Assembly (NCBI GenBank): GCA_905182995.1
Contig: CAJJDP010000157.1
Location: 4,047 to 68,046 of the forward strand
Origin: Paramecium octaurelia
Taxonomy: Eukaryota > Ciliophora > Oligohymenophorea > Peniculida > Parameciidae
Length of the DNA: 64,000 nucleotides
Direction: 5' to 3'
The notes below the pieces were generated by a model. That model saw only the letters and a list, made by a program, of their open reading frames with translations, was not told where the DNA came from and searched no databases. Made by a program: the position numbers and the translations under genes. Of this stretch, positions 1 to 12,972 are shown one piece after another (positions within the stretch are counted from its first letter, which is position 1; each line of letters opens with the position of its first letter).

Positions 1-647
1 ATAATAATAGTGATACATTTAAGAACAAAGATAAGAAGAAAGATACATTTCAAAAATTAAAAAAATCTCCTTAATCTTAGAATAATGAATGATTTTTAAA
101 ATTACTCTATTCTAATCTTGGTCATATTTTCGTTACCTGTTATTTATTATTTTCAATTGATATTAAAAGTACTAGATAGAAAAAAGGACTGAAAAGATAT
201 ATTAATCATCAATAAGAATTCTAACCCCTAAAAGGATTTGGATCATAATTTATCCATTCCTAACAACCATTAAATTAAATGTGAATTATATCCAAAGGAG
301 CTACTTTCAACAATAATGTTGCATATATAATGAATTAATTTAACTTCATTATTTTATTATTTCAAATGACATAGAAACATTTCTCAATTGAAATTTGCCA
401 TCATTCCCTCAAATTTTGTATTACTTCTAAGTTTACTAAATAAATAAAGTGATTCAGACTTTATTCTGTTTTGTTTTTATATTCAAGTATCAAGCAGCAT
501 CAGAGAATAGCAATGAAAGCTTATTAACGATTTCTGCAATTAAACAATTTATTTTAAACTATATAACAATCATATAAATTTTAGACAATATATATTAGCA
601 ACTGTGAAAACGATCATTATTTGATATCCAGTACGATAGCCTAGAAT
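1..647. other. A+T-rich stretch, no supported gene
   Basis: I see no frame here that is long in the ciliate code and also protein-like. Short open frames occur on both strands, but TGA is rare in such A+T-rich DNA, so they carry little weight. Confidence 0.4.
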
Positions 648-1417
648 ATGAAAACAAAAATTGAGGATATTAATGTAGCTTTTCTACATTATTTTTTCTG
701 CAACCAAATCAACGATAAATATTCAAATCTTGTGAAGGAGAAGGAACATTTCTGTGTACAGAATTTCTTGAATTCTTTGAATCGTTAATATTGTTGGGAT
801 CACATATGATTCAGCATTAGCCTTCACATGTTGCCTATTAAGAACTTTTGTTGCTAATAAATTTCACAAGCAATTTCATAAGGCTTTAAAATTATTATTA
901 TTTGAAAGAATTGGCTATTGACAATTATAAAGATGATTCTTAGATTCTCTACTTATGCTCTAATATTTGATCTCAGCAAACCTTAATATCTCATTACCAA
1001 TCAAATCTGTTGTAGTTTACTCATTACTAACTTTCATTTTTACTCAGTTTTGCCTATGAAGCCTGCTCTATTTATTTAGTTAAGATTAATGGTTTAATAG
1101 ATAATCAGAAGGTTATTCCATTTTATACAATTGTTGAAGACTTTGAGAAGGTTTTACAAATCATTGAAATCATATTGCTTTATTTTCCTTATGATGAATA
1201 GATCTCCATACCAATTAAGTACTTAGTAAAAATTATGGTTAAAATGGCTGGATAATCTTTTTCTCTGATTAATCTTATCGAAAATTGGCAATTAACTTAA
1301 ATATCAACAAACCTTTATAATATGAACCAGAAACTCTTTGCTGATATCCGAGGATTAAATTAATCGTCCTAATTATAATTCTCTTTCTTTAATGTCTTGA
1401 TTATGTCTTCAACTTGA
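648..1417 (+). CDS. uncertain gene or decayed gene, unidentified
   Basis: A start at 648 opens a frame reading MKTKIEDINVAFLHYFF. A plausible 22-nt intron at 793-814 (gttggg...ttcag) restores a frame reading SLAFTCCLLRTFVANKF, which stops near 918. A third block from about 1050 to the TGA at 1415-1417 is open for about 120 codons and contains YEACSIYLVKINGL and IPIKYLVKIMVKMAG. The blocks look like real protein, rich in aliphatic residues and probably helical. I cannot join the second to the third with an ordinary short intron, so the gene may be decayed or have exons I have missed. I do not recognise the family; a cyclin-like helical fold crossed my mind but no signature residues support it. 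Confidence 0.35.
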
Positions 1418-4400
1418 AAAACTATAAATTAATTTTTTGTAAAAAAAAGTTTAATAAAGATAAAAGATGCAGCTAACAGAATTGAGTCAAAATATTTAGG
1501 AGAGATGTTTATGTGCAACAGGATTCGAGTAAAATATTAGGTAAGGATATTTTTCGAAAAGGTAAGTTAGGAGGATCCTATAATAAAATGTAATTGTTTG
1601 ATGAAAAGAGGTGAAAGAAACATAAAACGATATGCTTTCATAACACTGAATCACTGAGTTGCAGATTTAAAAAGGAATAGAACAATTAGGCATACATCAT
1701 TTTGGAAAGTAATAATAAGTTGATAAAATTTTATGATTGTTAAATGAAATTTGAATGATAACTGAGTAATTAAAGTCATCTTAGTAGTAAAAATTATTAA
1801 GAAATTTAGGTGATTTTCATATTTTTTATTTATGTTGGTGAAGAACTTAAATTTAATTATTTTATGAATTGTGAGTTCATAATTAAGAAGGTTTTTATCA
1901 ATTTCAAATTGCATTAATAATAAAAAAGTTATTCAATCAAATTAACTCAATGTGCTTTATTAAATCTTAATAAATAAGGCTAAGAAGAGCAAAATCTTAA
2001 TCCTATGCAAAAGGATTTTTACTTTAACATTCAAAAAAAAAAACTGCTGATTCCTGTAAATCACAGTTATTAATGAACAAATACAATTAAATCCTAGATC
2101 ATGTATATATCGCCGCATAATTAGTAGGTAATATTAGTACTTTTACTTTATCCATTATTTGATGAAATATATTAATTGAATTTGATCAGCTTTGAACTTC
2201 TAAGCCTTAAAATTTACTAATTCTTATATAATTTCAAATTATATCCAATAATATGAAAATTCATAAACAAGCATTGGTTTAGTAGGCACTATCAAAAAAT
2301 TTTAGGTTTTATTATGCTATTTTGAATACTCTTTGGAAAATTAAATGAAAGAATTCTATAATCAATCAATTTTTTGGATCACAAATATAATATTTCTCTT
2401 CATTTAATGATATCAGTTTGTTTAAAATAAGTTTAAAGGAAATTATTCAGATGCATAATCCTAAATAAATATCGATTTGATGCGCTTTAAAACTTTTTGA
2501 TTTTTTTGTGTTAAAGAATGTAAGAAAAAATCTGATAACTTCAAAACAATTTAAGTATAAAGTTAAAATATAATAATTGAATAGAGCATTGACATGAAGT
2601 TATTTTTTTTGAGTTATAAATAGAACAAATATAATTATTATTTGTTATTCATAAATTAATTAAAAGTAATACAGAAATGAATAAAAAAAATGGTCTAAAA
2701 GATAATGCTTATTAACAAAGATAATTGAATGCTTCGAAGTGATATAAAATTAAATAAAAATAATAATAATCAATTAACTAGACTTCATTCAGCAAATTCG
2801 ACTCGTTTCTAGATTCACTTCTTAGCAGTACTTTTGATTCATTAAATATCGAGACATTTGAAAAAGAATTTTAACTTTTCTTAATAATTATACATTATCA
2901 CAATATCAGAAAGAATAGTTATCTATTTTTGAGATGAACGCTTAAAATAAATAGGTTACAAAGGTTAAGATATTAATATAAAATGTAGTTCAGATGGTAA
3001 TTGTTTTTATCCTTAATAATATAAATAAAAAATGTACCCTCGTGAGTAAGAATGGCTAATATGTGAATTTGACAAGGAAAACATTAAATGGACAATTTGT
3101 AACTCAATAATCTATTCATTTTAATACATATTAAATAATTGGAAGAAGGAATGATGATGGAGGGTATTTGATCACTTGGGATGACAACTCAAAGTAAATC
3201 CAAATCAGAAGATATCAAGAATAGTGAGAATTATTAAATTTAATTTTAGTATTTTTAAAAAGAGAAGACTTAACAATTTTCTTATATTCACACTTTCTTC
3301 GTTATCCTTATAGATCAATTAATACAAAATCCAACATGAAGACAAATTATTATTTATATTGAAACTAAATAATATTTTCTTCTTTTATTATCAAATATAT
3401 TTGAGATTAATTACTTTGTATCATAAGTGATAATATTTTATACAGTTAATATCTTAATTACTAAGTAGAATTAGCAATTTTATTTTAAAGACCTACTATC
3501 ATGGAATAGTCTTACATCTATTCGTAAGATTTAAAACATAAATAAATTTAATGAAAAAGTTGATCACCAATAGGATGGAATGTGAAAATTTTGAAATTAA
3601 GGTATTTCGAAAATTTTAATAGACCTTTTAAATCTTAATGATGTTATTGGTTTGAATTTTTAGACAGAGAATAGTTGTTGTGGGGAATATAAAATTACAT
3701 TAAATTTAGCAAGGCTAAAGATTTCGGTGAAATGTTGAATATTTTCACTTGGAATAATTTAAATTTTTTGTACATGTAATTAAAATAGGAAAAATTGACA
3801 CATTATTTAAAATCCGCCATTCCAAAATCCAATGATTATCCACAAAAGATGCTAAGTACTGGTTTAAAGAATGAGAATAAATTCAATTACGTTTTGGTGA
3901 AAATTGCATATAATCATTTCTCATAATTGGTGGAATTCAATTTTAAACTGAATAAAATTTGAAAATGTATATACAAGTTTCTTTTTAGAAATTTCTTTAG
4001 AGCAATTTGTGCCCTTGATATAGAAAGAAAGACCTTTTATAGACGATTCAGCCAATCAAATCTATTACCAGTACTTTAAAATTTTCTAACTTATGGTGAT
4101 TAGAAATGCAGTAAATATTTCATCGCAATCTATTACGAATTTAATTTCACCCATTTTTATATCATTTTTACTTTCGATCATTTTTTCAATTTTATTGATT
4201 TTACTTCTATTTACATTTTTAATACCTCTTTATGGTGAATAACCATCACATAAAGACAGAGTCACAAAATTATAAATTTTCATTCTGAATTTAATTCAAA
4301 ATAGATATCTCAATATTTTTGAATTATTATACAATTACTCATAGATTACAAGATCTATTTTGGAGAAAAAAGGAGTTTTAAATTAGTTTCTAATTTGCAA

Positions 4401-5196
4401 ATATTATTTTCATCCAAAATAGATTATCTAGTATTTTGAAAAATGCAACTGTTTTATGTATTTCATGTTATTTCTTTTTATCCTAAACACTCTTATCATT
4501 TGATACTAACTAGTGCCAGTATTTTTAATAATTATTATTGATGAATTGTAAAAATAAGATAAGAAATAAAGTAAATAAAAATATTGTTGTTGAATTCTCA
4601 TTTATTTTTCTCCATAAACCTACTTCATATATAATAGACCTTAACCGAAGACAAGCTTGAGAACCTCGGCAGGCTTATTTAGCAATAAGAAGATATATCC
4701 ATAACAACTTGTATTTAGATCTAGAACTTTGCCTTGTTATATCTTCTCTCATAAAAGATAAGGGCATTTATTAATTTGAAAAAATGAAATTTTAGCAATT
4801 TTTACAATATGACATTGATAATTATCACAACAATCAATAACTTAAAAATTTCATCGTTGACAACCATCTTTAATCTAAATCATAATAAAAAAACCAAAAA
4901 TCCAATTTAACTCAAAATTTTTTAACTTTTTTATCCTCTCCATAAATAATACTAATGTTTATAAAATTGAAAATTCTTCCAAATGAAGGGTGTAATTTAC
5001 TTAATATCTCTAAAAATTTACTAGAACATTTAACAGTTACTTATTCTGGAAGATTCAATATATATTACTTAAAGTAATAGGAGATTCAACATATTTGTAA
5101 AACACTATTTTTCAAGATTCGCTTTGAGAAGATTCTCATGATGTCATTTTAAATATAAAGAGCGTGAGTATTTTTCATATCTCGTTTATATTAAAT
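1418..5196. other. gene-poor stretch with scattered fragments
   Basis: No convincing gene. Near 3140-3230 a plus-strand fragment reads DGGYLITWDDNSKQIQIRR, resembling the tail of a WD40 repeat, but it is isolated. A weak stem pairs 4689-4707 with 4734-4746 around a 26-nt loop and has an internal bulge. The last 100 bases before 5197 are the presumed promoter and 5' leader of the GDI gene. Confidence 0.4.
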
Positions 5197-6735
5197 ATGG
5201 ATCCTTAAGAGCCTGTTTATGATGTCGTTGTGTTTGGAACTGGTTTAATTGAGTGCATTCTTAGTGGATTACTAAGTATGGAAGGTAAGAAAGTGTTTCA
5301 CATGGATCGTAACTCTTATTATGGAGGAGAGAGTGCATCACTAAATTTAATTAACTTTTGGAAATTGTTTAAGCCTGGATAATAGTTCCCAGAATAATTA
5401 GGTATGTATCAGTGATTACTTTGAAAAGGTTAGTATAACAATTGGAATATCGATTTGATTCCCAAGCTTTTTATGGCAGATGGGTAGCTAGTTAAGATAT
5501 TGCTTAAGACCAATGTGGCTCATTATTTGGAATGGAAAGCTATTGATGGCACATATGTATTCCAAAAGAAGGAACCAGGTTTTCTTAACAAGGGAGACGG
5601 CAAAATCGAGAAAGTAAATATCAATATAAGAAAACAGGTTCCAGCAACAGCTTTAGAAGCCCTGCAATCTGACTTGATGAGTATGTTCGAAAAGGCAAGA
5701 TGCTAGAAGTTCTTGTCCTATATTTCTAATTACTAAGCAAGCAATCCCTAGACTCATGAAGGTAAAATGTGATTACGCTAATAGGATTGAATCTCAACTA
5801 AATTTCTTGTGCTCAATTACTACAGAACTTTGAATTAGAGCCAAATACAATTGATTTCATTGGCCATGCTGTTGCATTATACTCAAATGATTCATTCTTA
5901 GATGAACCTGCTATTTAAATAGTTGAAAAGATCAAGTTGTATGTGGATAGTATTGGCAGATTTGGAGATAGCCCCTTTATTTATCCAATTTACGGATTGG
6001 GATGTATTGCAGAAGGATTTTGTAGAATGGCTGCTATAAATGGTGATACAATTATGATCAATGCTGATTTGGATGAATTGCTTTTTGATGGGGATGGAAA
6101 AGTACAAAAATATTTAATTTAGGTTTGTGGATTTAAATCCTAGAAAGTGAAGGAATTAATGGGATTAGAATAAATTAAATGTAAGATGATAATTGCTGAT
6201 CCATCATATGCATTAAAGGCAAATATACCAAATAAAGTAAAATCAATTGGAAAGATTGTTAGATGCATATGCATTCTCAATCATCCAATTGCAAATACAA
6301 AGAACATACCATCAGTTCAAATTATCATTCCATAAAGATAAACAGGCAGAAAGAATGGTAGATATATTGTTTTTAATTAGATTAGATATATATGTTATGA
6401 TGATTAGCGATGTTCATCAAGTCTGTTAGAAAGGATATTTCATTGCCATTTTGAGTACTAATGTGGAAACAAATAATCCAGAACAGGAATTAGAACCAGC
6501 ATTTGAAATTGTAGAACCAATCTTGGAGAAATTTATCACTGTATTATAATAAAAAATTTTTAAGGTTTCTGATGTTTATGTTTCAACTGATAATGAATCT
6601 CAGGATAACATCTTCATTTCTAGTTCATTTGATCCATAATCTCATTTTGAAGCTGAAACTTAATAAGTGTTGAATGCATACAAAAAAATAACAGGAAAAG
6701 AATTAGATTTGACCAATTTAAAAGATGATTAATGA
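5197..6735 (+). CDS. GDI: Rab GDP dissociation inhibitor
   Basis: This protein extracts prenylated GDP-bound Rab GTPases from membranes and returns them to the cytosol, so it serves all vesicle traffic. The N-terminus reads [20 protein letters not shown], followed by [14 protein letters not shown], the conserved dinucleotide-fold-like region of GDI. Later blocks match GDI in order: [40 protein letters not shown] and QIIIPQ. Introns of 27, 23 and 28 nt lie at 5402-5428, 5762-5784 and 6358-6385; removing them gives 487 codons including TGA at 6733-6735, so 486 aa against about 445-450 in animals. Many in-frame TAA and TAG codons fall where GDI tolerates or has Gln. It lacks the large insertion of Rab escort protein, so GDI is the better name. 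Confidence 0.93.
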
Positions 6736-6865
6736 TATGTAAGATAAAAGTAAAGCATATATATAATAACATATAATCATCCTATTTTGAATTCATATAT
6801 AATAAATTTATCTTTTCTACTTCAACCTGTACTTTTTGTTACAAAATATCACTTAACCTCATTTT

Positions 6866-7282
6866 ATGTGCATCAAATGTATCGAATATAAACCCTGCAA
6901 CTATAAAACAGTAGACAGACTCAATCTATTGCCAGATTATTTAAATCTGTATTCAGTTCAACGAACCAACATTGGTATTTTATCAGAAACCAGATTTGCT
7001 TTATCTGTTTACTCATAAAATGTTCAATTTTTTCTTCAATTCATATAATACAATTATATACTATTTAATGGTAAATTTATAAATAATGTATTTAAATAAG
7101 ATTTGATAATATCTGCTCATTTTACTAAAGAATATGCTATTTCTATAAATATCATTAAATAATTTTGTATTTCTATTGATATAATTAAATAATATGAATA
7201 TTAACAATAAAAATCAAGTTAGGAAGTTTAGAAGACAATATGTAAAAGTCACAATTTAGAATTGATAGCTGTTGATTTTTGA
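6866..7282 (+). CDS. unidentified open frame, possibly part of a decayed gene
   Basis: A 138-codon frame runs from ATG 6866 to TGA 7280-7282. It begins MCIKCIEYKPC and continues with protein-like sequence such as LPDYLNLYSVQRTNIG and ETRFALSVYSQNV. Just downstream, other frames read MFCGKFLVDTLNYYKV (from about 7308) and FIDELTNQFELFFNYAEYFL (about 7650-7730). The pieces appear to belong to one protein, but joining the first two would need a 37-nt intron and the rest need frame changes I cannot explain by short introns. The likeliest reading is a degenerating gene of unknown family that extends to about 7770. Confidence 0.35.
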
Positions 7283-7770
7283 TATATCAGGTAAATTGTA
7301 GATTAAGATGTTTTGTGGTAAATTTTTAGTTGATACATTAAACTATTATAAAGTAACTACTATTGAATAAACCAAAGTAAGAATCCAATAAATGAAGCCC
7401 TGGATAATAAAAAATAAAGATGAAAGAGAATAAAGGAATAAATTATTATAATAATATTTTAGATTAAATAATGGATTTTAAACAATCTATAAGTGATTCT
7501 TTAAAAAAGATATACAAGTATATATAAAAGTATATATTCCAAATCTAAAAGGAAAAAATTAGAATTACAACAAATTACTACTAATTAAGTATTTTGAAGA
7601 TATCAAATAATTATCAGAATAATATTCTTCAGATATATAGAAATTAAGGATAATACTTTTATTGATGAATTAACAAATTAATTTGAATTATTCTTTAATT
7701 ATGCTGAATATTTTTTGACTTTGGATACATTCAAGAATAAAAAATTAACAATCCAAATGTAATGAATAAT

Positions 7771-8520
7771 AATTTTATTCAAATATAACCATTTTATAAA
7801 TACAAAATGAATCAATAGTTTATAATTTTTTCTTATGAAAAAACATCAAGTTAGAGTAGAATATGTGTGAATCATATAAAGAAAATAATTATGATTGATG
7901 TGGATTCTTAAAATAAGAATATTGAGGATAAATTTATCTGAATATTCCATTAAATAAATATTAAACATTTGAAAATATTAATAAATTATGGATAGAGTAT
8001 AATTTAGAATCAGAAAATATATTCACACGCTATAAATGGGAAGTATGAAGAAAAGTAATGATTTATTCAATTAAATTACTTCAATGAAATAAAATTATAT
8101 TTAGAAATTAAATAGAATTAGTGATTAATTAATTTCTGAATAATTCAAATCGATTTAATTAAATAAAGACAATTTCAATCTAAGCTTTATAATATGAATA
8201 ATTATTCTAAGATTTAAAATAATTAATTAAAAAAGTAAAGCAGAACCTAAAGTTTAAAAATTAAGATTCAATTTTTCAGAAAGAATTAGAACACGATTAT
8301 TAATAATCTATATATATAATCAAATAAATGCGAAGTATTAATGTTACATATCTTTTATTAGTTGAAACTAATTAAATTTTACAATTATAAGAACTTATCT
8401 CATGATTTTCTAATTCTACATATTTGAAGGATGAAAATTAGATTGAATCTATATAAGATATCTAGGTATTGATTGATTAGACTAAAATATATTAATGTGG
8501 GAGGAGGTAGTTATATAGAT
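7771..8520. other. A+T-rich stretch, nothing supported
   Basis: Low-complexity A+T-rich sequence with many short frames in all phases and no recognisable motif. Confidence 0.4.
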
Positions 8521-8529
8521 AGGTTGTAA

Positions 8530-10680
8530 ACTATCTATCTAATTATATTCTGGTCCTGCATTTCATAACCTGCTTAACTTTAATATACCTTTATACTTCT
8601 AATTTTAATATACCTAGTAAGCTAGTACTTTGAGAACTTGTTAAATGCTTGCGTGACGGCTGATGTGGTGAATGCACCAATTTTTTTATGTCAAATTTAG
8701 TTTTCATAATTTTTATCCACCATGAAGATTCTATGTGTATTACTTTATGGCATACTTCTTTGATTTCTTCAAGAAAAATGCACTTTTAAATACTAATGCT
8801 TATGCTATCACATCTAATGCTTTTTGTAAAAAAACTGATGATGTTCTCCACTAAATATATGTTAATAACGAGTAGAATTGAAAGCATTCAACCTATCAAC
8901 CCAATTAGTGTTAGAGATAGGAATACTGCATAATGCTCACCTCGCCACATACACCTGAAGATGGATGCCTCTAGTCACCGTTATTATTTGAATGGTTCTT
9001 GCATGAAGTGATTTGGAAGTTAGGTAACTTGCAATCCGTCCTTAAGTCATGTAGTGATACTAGACCCTATAAATCTTCTTCTTCTTTTCCTGGATTAGCA
9101 GGAACTTCACTTGCTTCTTCTGCTAGAATGATTTTTACACATATACATTAGTACTTGTTTACATTTGTATGTTACGATGTTTTTCCTTCGCAAAAAAATA
9201 ACAAAATCTTTGGTTTTGAATGATGCACTAAATGTGCCATTTTTTAATGGCAAAGGCTGAATAGGCATACAATTCATTTTAGTATGCCATGATTGTCTTT
9301 ATATAAAGCTCTAAAATTAAGAAGCTGGTTTGATTAGAGATATTTTTGTTTTAATCAATACTGCTAGCATCATCCATCTTCGTATATTTAAACTGCCGAC
9401 TCTATTAATGCTATCATGACGATTGCGCCTAGTAGCTGTTACACTTATGTTAGTGGACTTTTTCTGCTTTCATAAGTAATTGAGATTCTTATAAAGTTGA
9501 AGCATTGTATGAATAATTTACAAGCGTTTGTAATGTATACTAATCATATCCTTGCTTCTTAATGTTACAGTGCTTGTAGTTTTATTAAAGCGTCGTGAAT
9601 ATTTTGCTACAGAGTGCTGTTGTAATGAATCAGACTGTCCTCTCATGTGTTTAATTGAACTAATCCTTTGAAAACCTGAACAGTTATGCAATGAAAGGTT
9701 TTTCTTGTATTCCTACTGTCTTGTACAATAAATCCCTACAATATCCAAGGCCTAATCTTAGAAATAATTTGTGAGAGACATCTCATTGCAAAAATGTAAA
9801 GAGCTGTTCATTACAACCAGTTTAAACTTACTCCCTTTTGATGATTGTATTACTGCTTACATTAATGATGGAACTAAATGTTCTCAGTGTTGTTCTGGTT
9901 GCGCAATTGTTAGAAAGATCATCTTAAACTTGTTACAACACCTTTATTCATAAAACCATAGATGCTACAATTTAACTTTTCTCGAAAATATGTAGAATAA
10001 ATTCTGCAAAATGTATTAGATGTGTTAGATAATTGTCTCTGTTGTGTAGACAGATTTCTATTCTTCAAGACATAATTATTAATTCACTTTAAACATTAAA
10101 AATTGTAAATATAAGCCTGCCAATTTGGTAAATACGACCAACAATATTGAAATAAAAATAGCAGTATACACCCTTAAGAACAAGAATAGGCATCTGATTC
10201 CAGTTTCACTTAGTGTTTTCATTAGTAAAATATTATCTTTTGAGATAAAAAGTCTAGCTATTGATGTAAACATGAGTGCTATTTAAAAAGAGTTGTCTTC
10301 ATGCTTTTCTATTAGGGCTTTAAGTACATTATAGAAACAAATACTATTAAAAGTAATGATGTTAAGTAATTTCCTATTGTTTTCTTTGTGATGATAATCT
10401 AATACTTAATATCTACAATTCAGGGAAAAAGGAAGTCATTTATCATCTCCATTTTGAGTACATCGCTTATGGGATATACAGGTTGATGAACAGTCTACTC
10501 CAGTGTAACTATCAGCACATAATGTAGAAATGATGAGTTTTAGTCCTTACAAAAGAATGTCTAGAGGAGGCATTACAACACCATGTTGGTGTTGCTCAAC
10601 ATACACAATTTATACTGCATTCGTATAGACTGTGATAGCACAACTATAAATTAAGCACATTCTATCATATGTAGTGCGAT
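8530..10680 (+). pseudogene. decayed Cys-rich surface-protein gene (probable)
   Basis: This stretch is visibly less A+T-rich than its surroundings and richer in TGT/TGC triplets, but is cut into many short frames. Readable scraps have the cysteine spacing of Paramecium surface antigens: CITAYINDGTKCSQCCSGC near 9848-9905, NCRLYQCYHDDC near 9394-9430, and CIRIDCDS near 10617-10645. The xYxxDGTKC pattern is typical of those repeat proteins. I see no usable start or continuous frame, and TGA occurs often in every phase, so this is best read as an old, broken copy. The surface-antigen assignment rests on cysteine pattern and local composition, not on a full domain match. Confidence 0.4.
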
Positions 10681-10978
10681 TTAATTCAAATGCCATTTGA
10701 ACTCTTAAGAAACATGTTTAAGGGAATGCCAAACTAAAATCAAGGATTATAATTTAACAAAGGATGGTCATGCATTTACAAATGATTTCTACATTAAAAA
10801 AGGACAAAATAGAACAAAAAATAAATAAATTTCGCTAAGGTAATTTTCTATTTGCATTAATGTATTTAGAGGATTAATACTTGAATACCTAGATAATAAG
10901 TTAATTTCAATAAATAAATTTATGATCACAAGCCAAAAAGGCTTATAATATTCATAAATATGCAATGAATTTGTAGAA

Positions 10979-11145
10979 AACATAATTCAAAAAGTGACTT
11001 CATTAGTTTCGCACCAAACACAAGCGGCTATACATTTAGGTTTGCCGATACATGAGTGAGTAGAATCAACACATGCTTTGCATAGTTCACAAGAATCCAA
11101 ACAAGCAGCATTATTCTAAAGGGAAGCATTTAACAAAACGAAGAT
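10979..11145 (-). CDS. small Cys-rich peptide frame, start unclear
   Basis: On the minus strand a frame of about 55 codons begins with a hydrophobic run, VLSLTLWFYIFVLL, and continues NAACLDSCELCKACVD and CIGKPKCIAACVWC before TGA. The hydrophobic start followed by dense cysteines is the layout of a secreted or membrane-attached Cys-rich protein. There is no in-frame ATG: a TGA lies just upstream of the hydrophobic run, so either a first exon is missing or this is a remnant. It lies beside the decayed Cys-rich region but on the other strand. Confidence 0.3.
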
Positions 11146-12700
11146 GTAGAACCAGAGAGTCAATGAGAGAACCTAAGGGATGATACATCACATTAAACAC
11201 AGATGATATAATTTGCATAGTACTTTACAAAGGTAGCTAAATCACATTTCACTTTATTTGAGAAAAATTAGATGGATTGTTATTGCATTGGAAAGGTTCT
11301 AAAGTATATATAGTATGAGCAAGATATTTGAGCTAGCATTATTACAAGGTCAACATGCATTTGAATTATTTAGAAGTACTTCTAGCATACATTTCAATTT
11401 TGGGTGAAGTAGGTAATAATCTATTTCATCGCTTATTTATTCTTATATTTCTTAGAATATTTCGTCATTTATAAAATCATTATTTATTCCTTCTTTAATT
11501 GCTATGATCATAGTTATATTTAATCTTCTTGACATATTCTCATAGCATATTTATCCCCTATTTATTATATTTAAATCCTTTTCTTGTTCACCCTCTTTTC
11601 AAAGCCTATTTTATCCCCTAAATTTACCAAATTAATCCTCTATCTTTAAATTATTCATCATAATTTTCATAGCCACTTTTATTCTATATTTTTGTCGCTG
11701 ATTTTTTCCAAATAAATTCCCTATTAAACACAATTTTAATAGTAAATTTCATTAGTAATATATTCTCCTATTTCATCTCCAAAATTGTATTTACTCATCC
11801 TTAGCCAGACCATATTAGTGTCTTCTTAAAGAGACAGTAATATACGAGTTTTGACCAAACCCAAAAATATATAATACTAAAAGAACAAGCGAAACTTCTC
11901 CCTTAGGTTATTCTTATTATTACAAGGAATAAAATGTTTGGTTACCAAATTTACTCTGGCTAGGGAAAAATAATTTATTTAAGTTTTCAATAATAGAATA
12001 CAACTATTTTGCCTACAAATCTTAAATTGAAGTATTCATAAAAATGACCGTATTTTGGATATTTTCAATAATAATCCAAAATTCTGGCTTGGAAAAAGTC
12101 TTATTATATTTGTAAGATTTATTATTAAAGGATCTATTTTCAATGGTAGGACAATATTCATATAATTTAAAAATTAAACTAAAATGAAATTTGAATTATT
12201 CTCATTTTTATAAGGATCATTTCAAAGTTTTTATTATGTTGCTCATTCAACCTATTAAAACTTAACACAAAAAAATGTTGCTAAGATTAAAATCACAAGA
12301 ATTGACTTTTTCTTTATATAAATATTAAAATAGAAAAAATTATCCCTATAACTTAAGTTAGTACAAATATTAAAAATTCTACTTTGTAATTCAATAAAAA
12401 GAAATAAAGAAATATTTATCATAAGAAATTTTTGCATGAGCTCTTTCTTGATAGGATATTCAAAATATACTTCTGTATAAACATTCAAAGTCTTAAATTA
12501 AGCCCTTTATTTTAGTATAAAAAATGTCATAATTAATTAAAGTTGGTTAAAGAAAAAAATATATTTTAGTTATAAATTATTCTTTATAATCATAAAAATT
12601 GAAATTTTATATGGCTTGCTTAAATACATAATATGAGGAAATAAAGCTTGCGCTATTGAATATGGTATGTGAATACAAACAATTCTCAAATCAAATGATA
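11146..12700. other. intergenic stretch, partly duplicated by the assembly
   Basis: I see no convincing gene. From 11417 onward the sequence is repeated exactly at 12973 onward. An open minus-strand frame at 12255-12488 (again at 13811-14044) is A+T-rich and featureless; I do not regard it as a gene. Confidence 0.45.
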
Positions 12701-12971
12701 AACAGGCAACATGAAAAAGTTAAAAAAGCTGAAACAAGTTCAATATTTCTAATTTATATTTCTTTTAGTTTTAAGAAATAACAGAATAAAGTGGCTAAGA
12801 AGGAATATGCCAGAAATTAAAAATTAATACATTGCTAATTAAACTCAAAAAGTAATATTAATATCATAAATAGGGTGTATTAATCTCTGAGAATTAGAAT
12901 CGTCAAAATGAACCCCTAAAAAAGCAGAACACTTGCACAGATTAAACAACCCAAACCGATGATGAGAATGC
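11417..12971. repeat. exact direct repeat, copy 1 (probable contig overlap)
   Basis: These 1555 bases recur at 12973-14527, offset 1556, with no difference found by eye at the ends or at internal check points. Copy 1 ends exactly at the n at 12972 and copy 2 starts directly after it. That is what an unmerged overlap between two contig ends looks like. Confidence 0.9.
12711..12971 (+). other. assembly echo of the TPR gene 5' end
   Basis: This is the exact copy of 14267-14527, the first exons of the TPR gene, cut off by the n at 12972. It should not be counted as a second gene. Confidence 0.85.
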
Positions 12972-12972
12972 N
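12972..12972. other. assembly gap mark (n)
   Basis: Single undetermined base at the junction between two identical 1555-base copies. Confidence 0.95.

Noticed and set aside
1651-1914. An 87-codon minus-strand frame
   Set aside because: Lys/Ile/Phe/Leu-rich translation of A+T-rich DNA with no motif or splice context.
12255-12488. Identical 77-codon minus-strand frames at 12255-12488 and 13811-14044
   Set aside because: They lie in the assembly repeat, are A+T-rich and lack any motif. The identity comes from the contig overlap, not from two genes.
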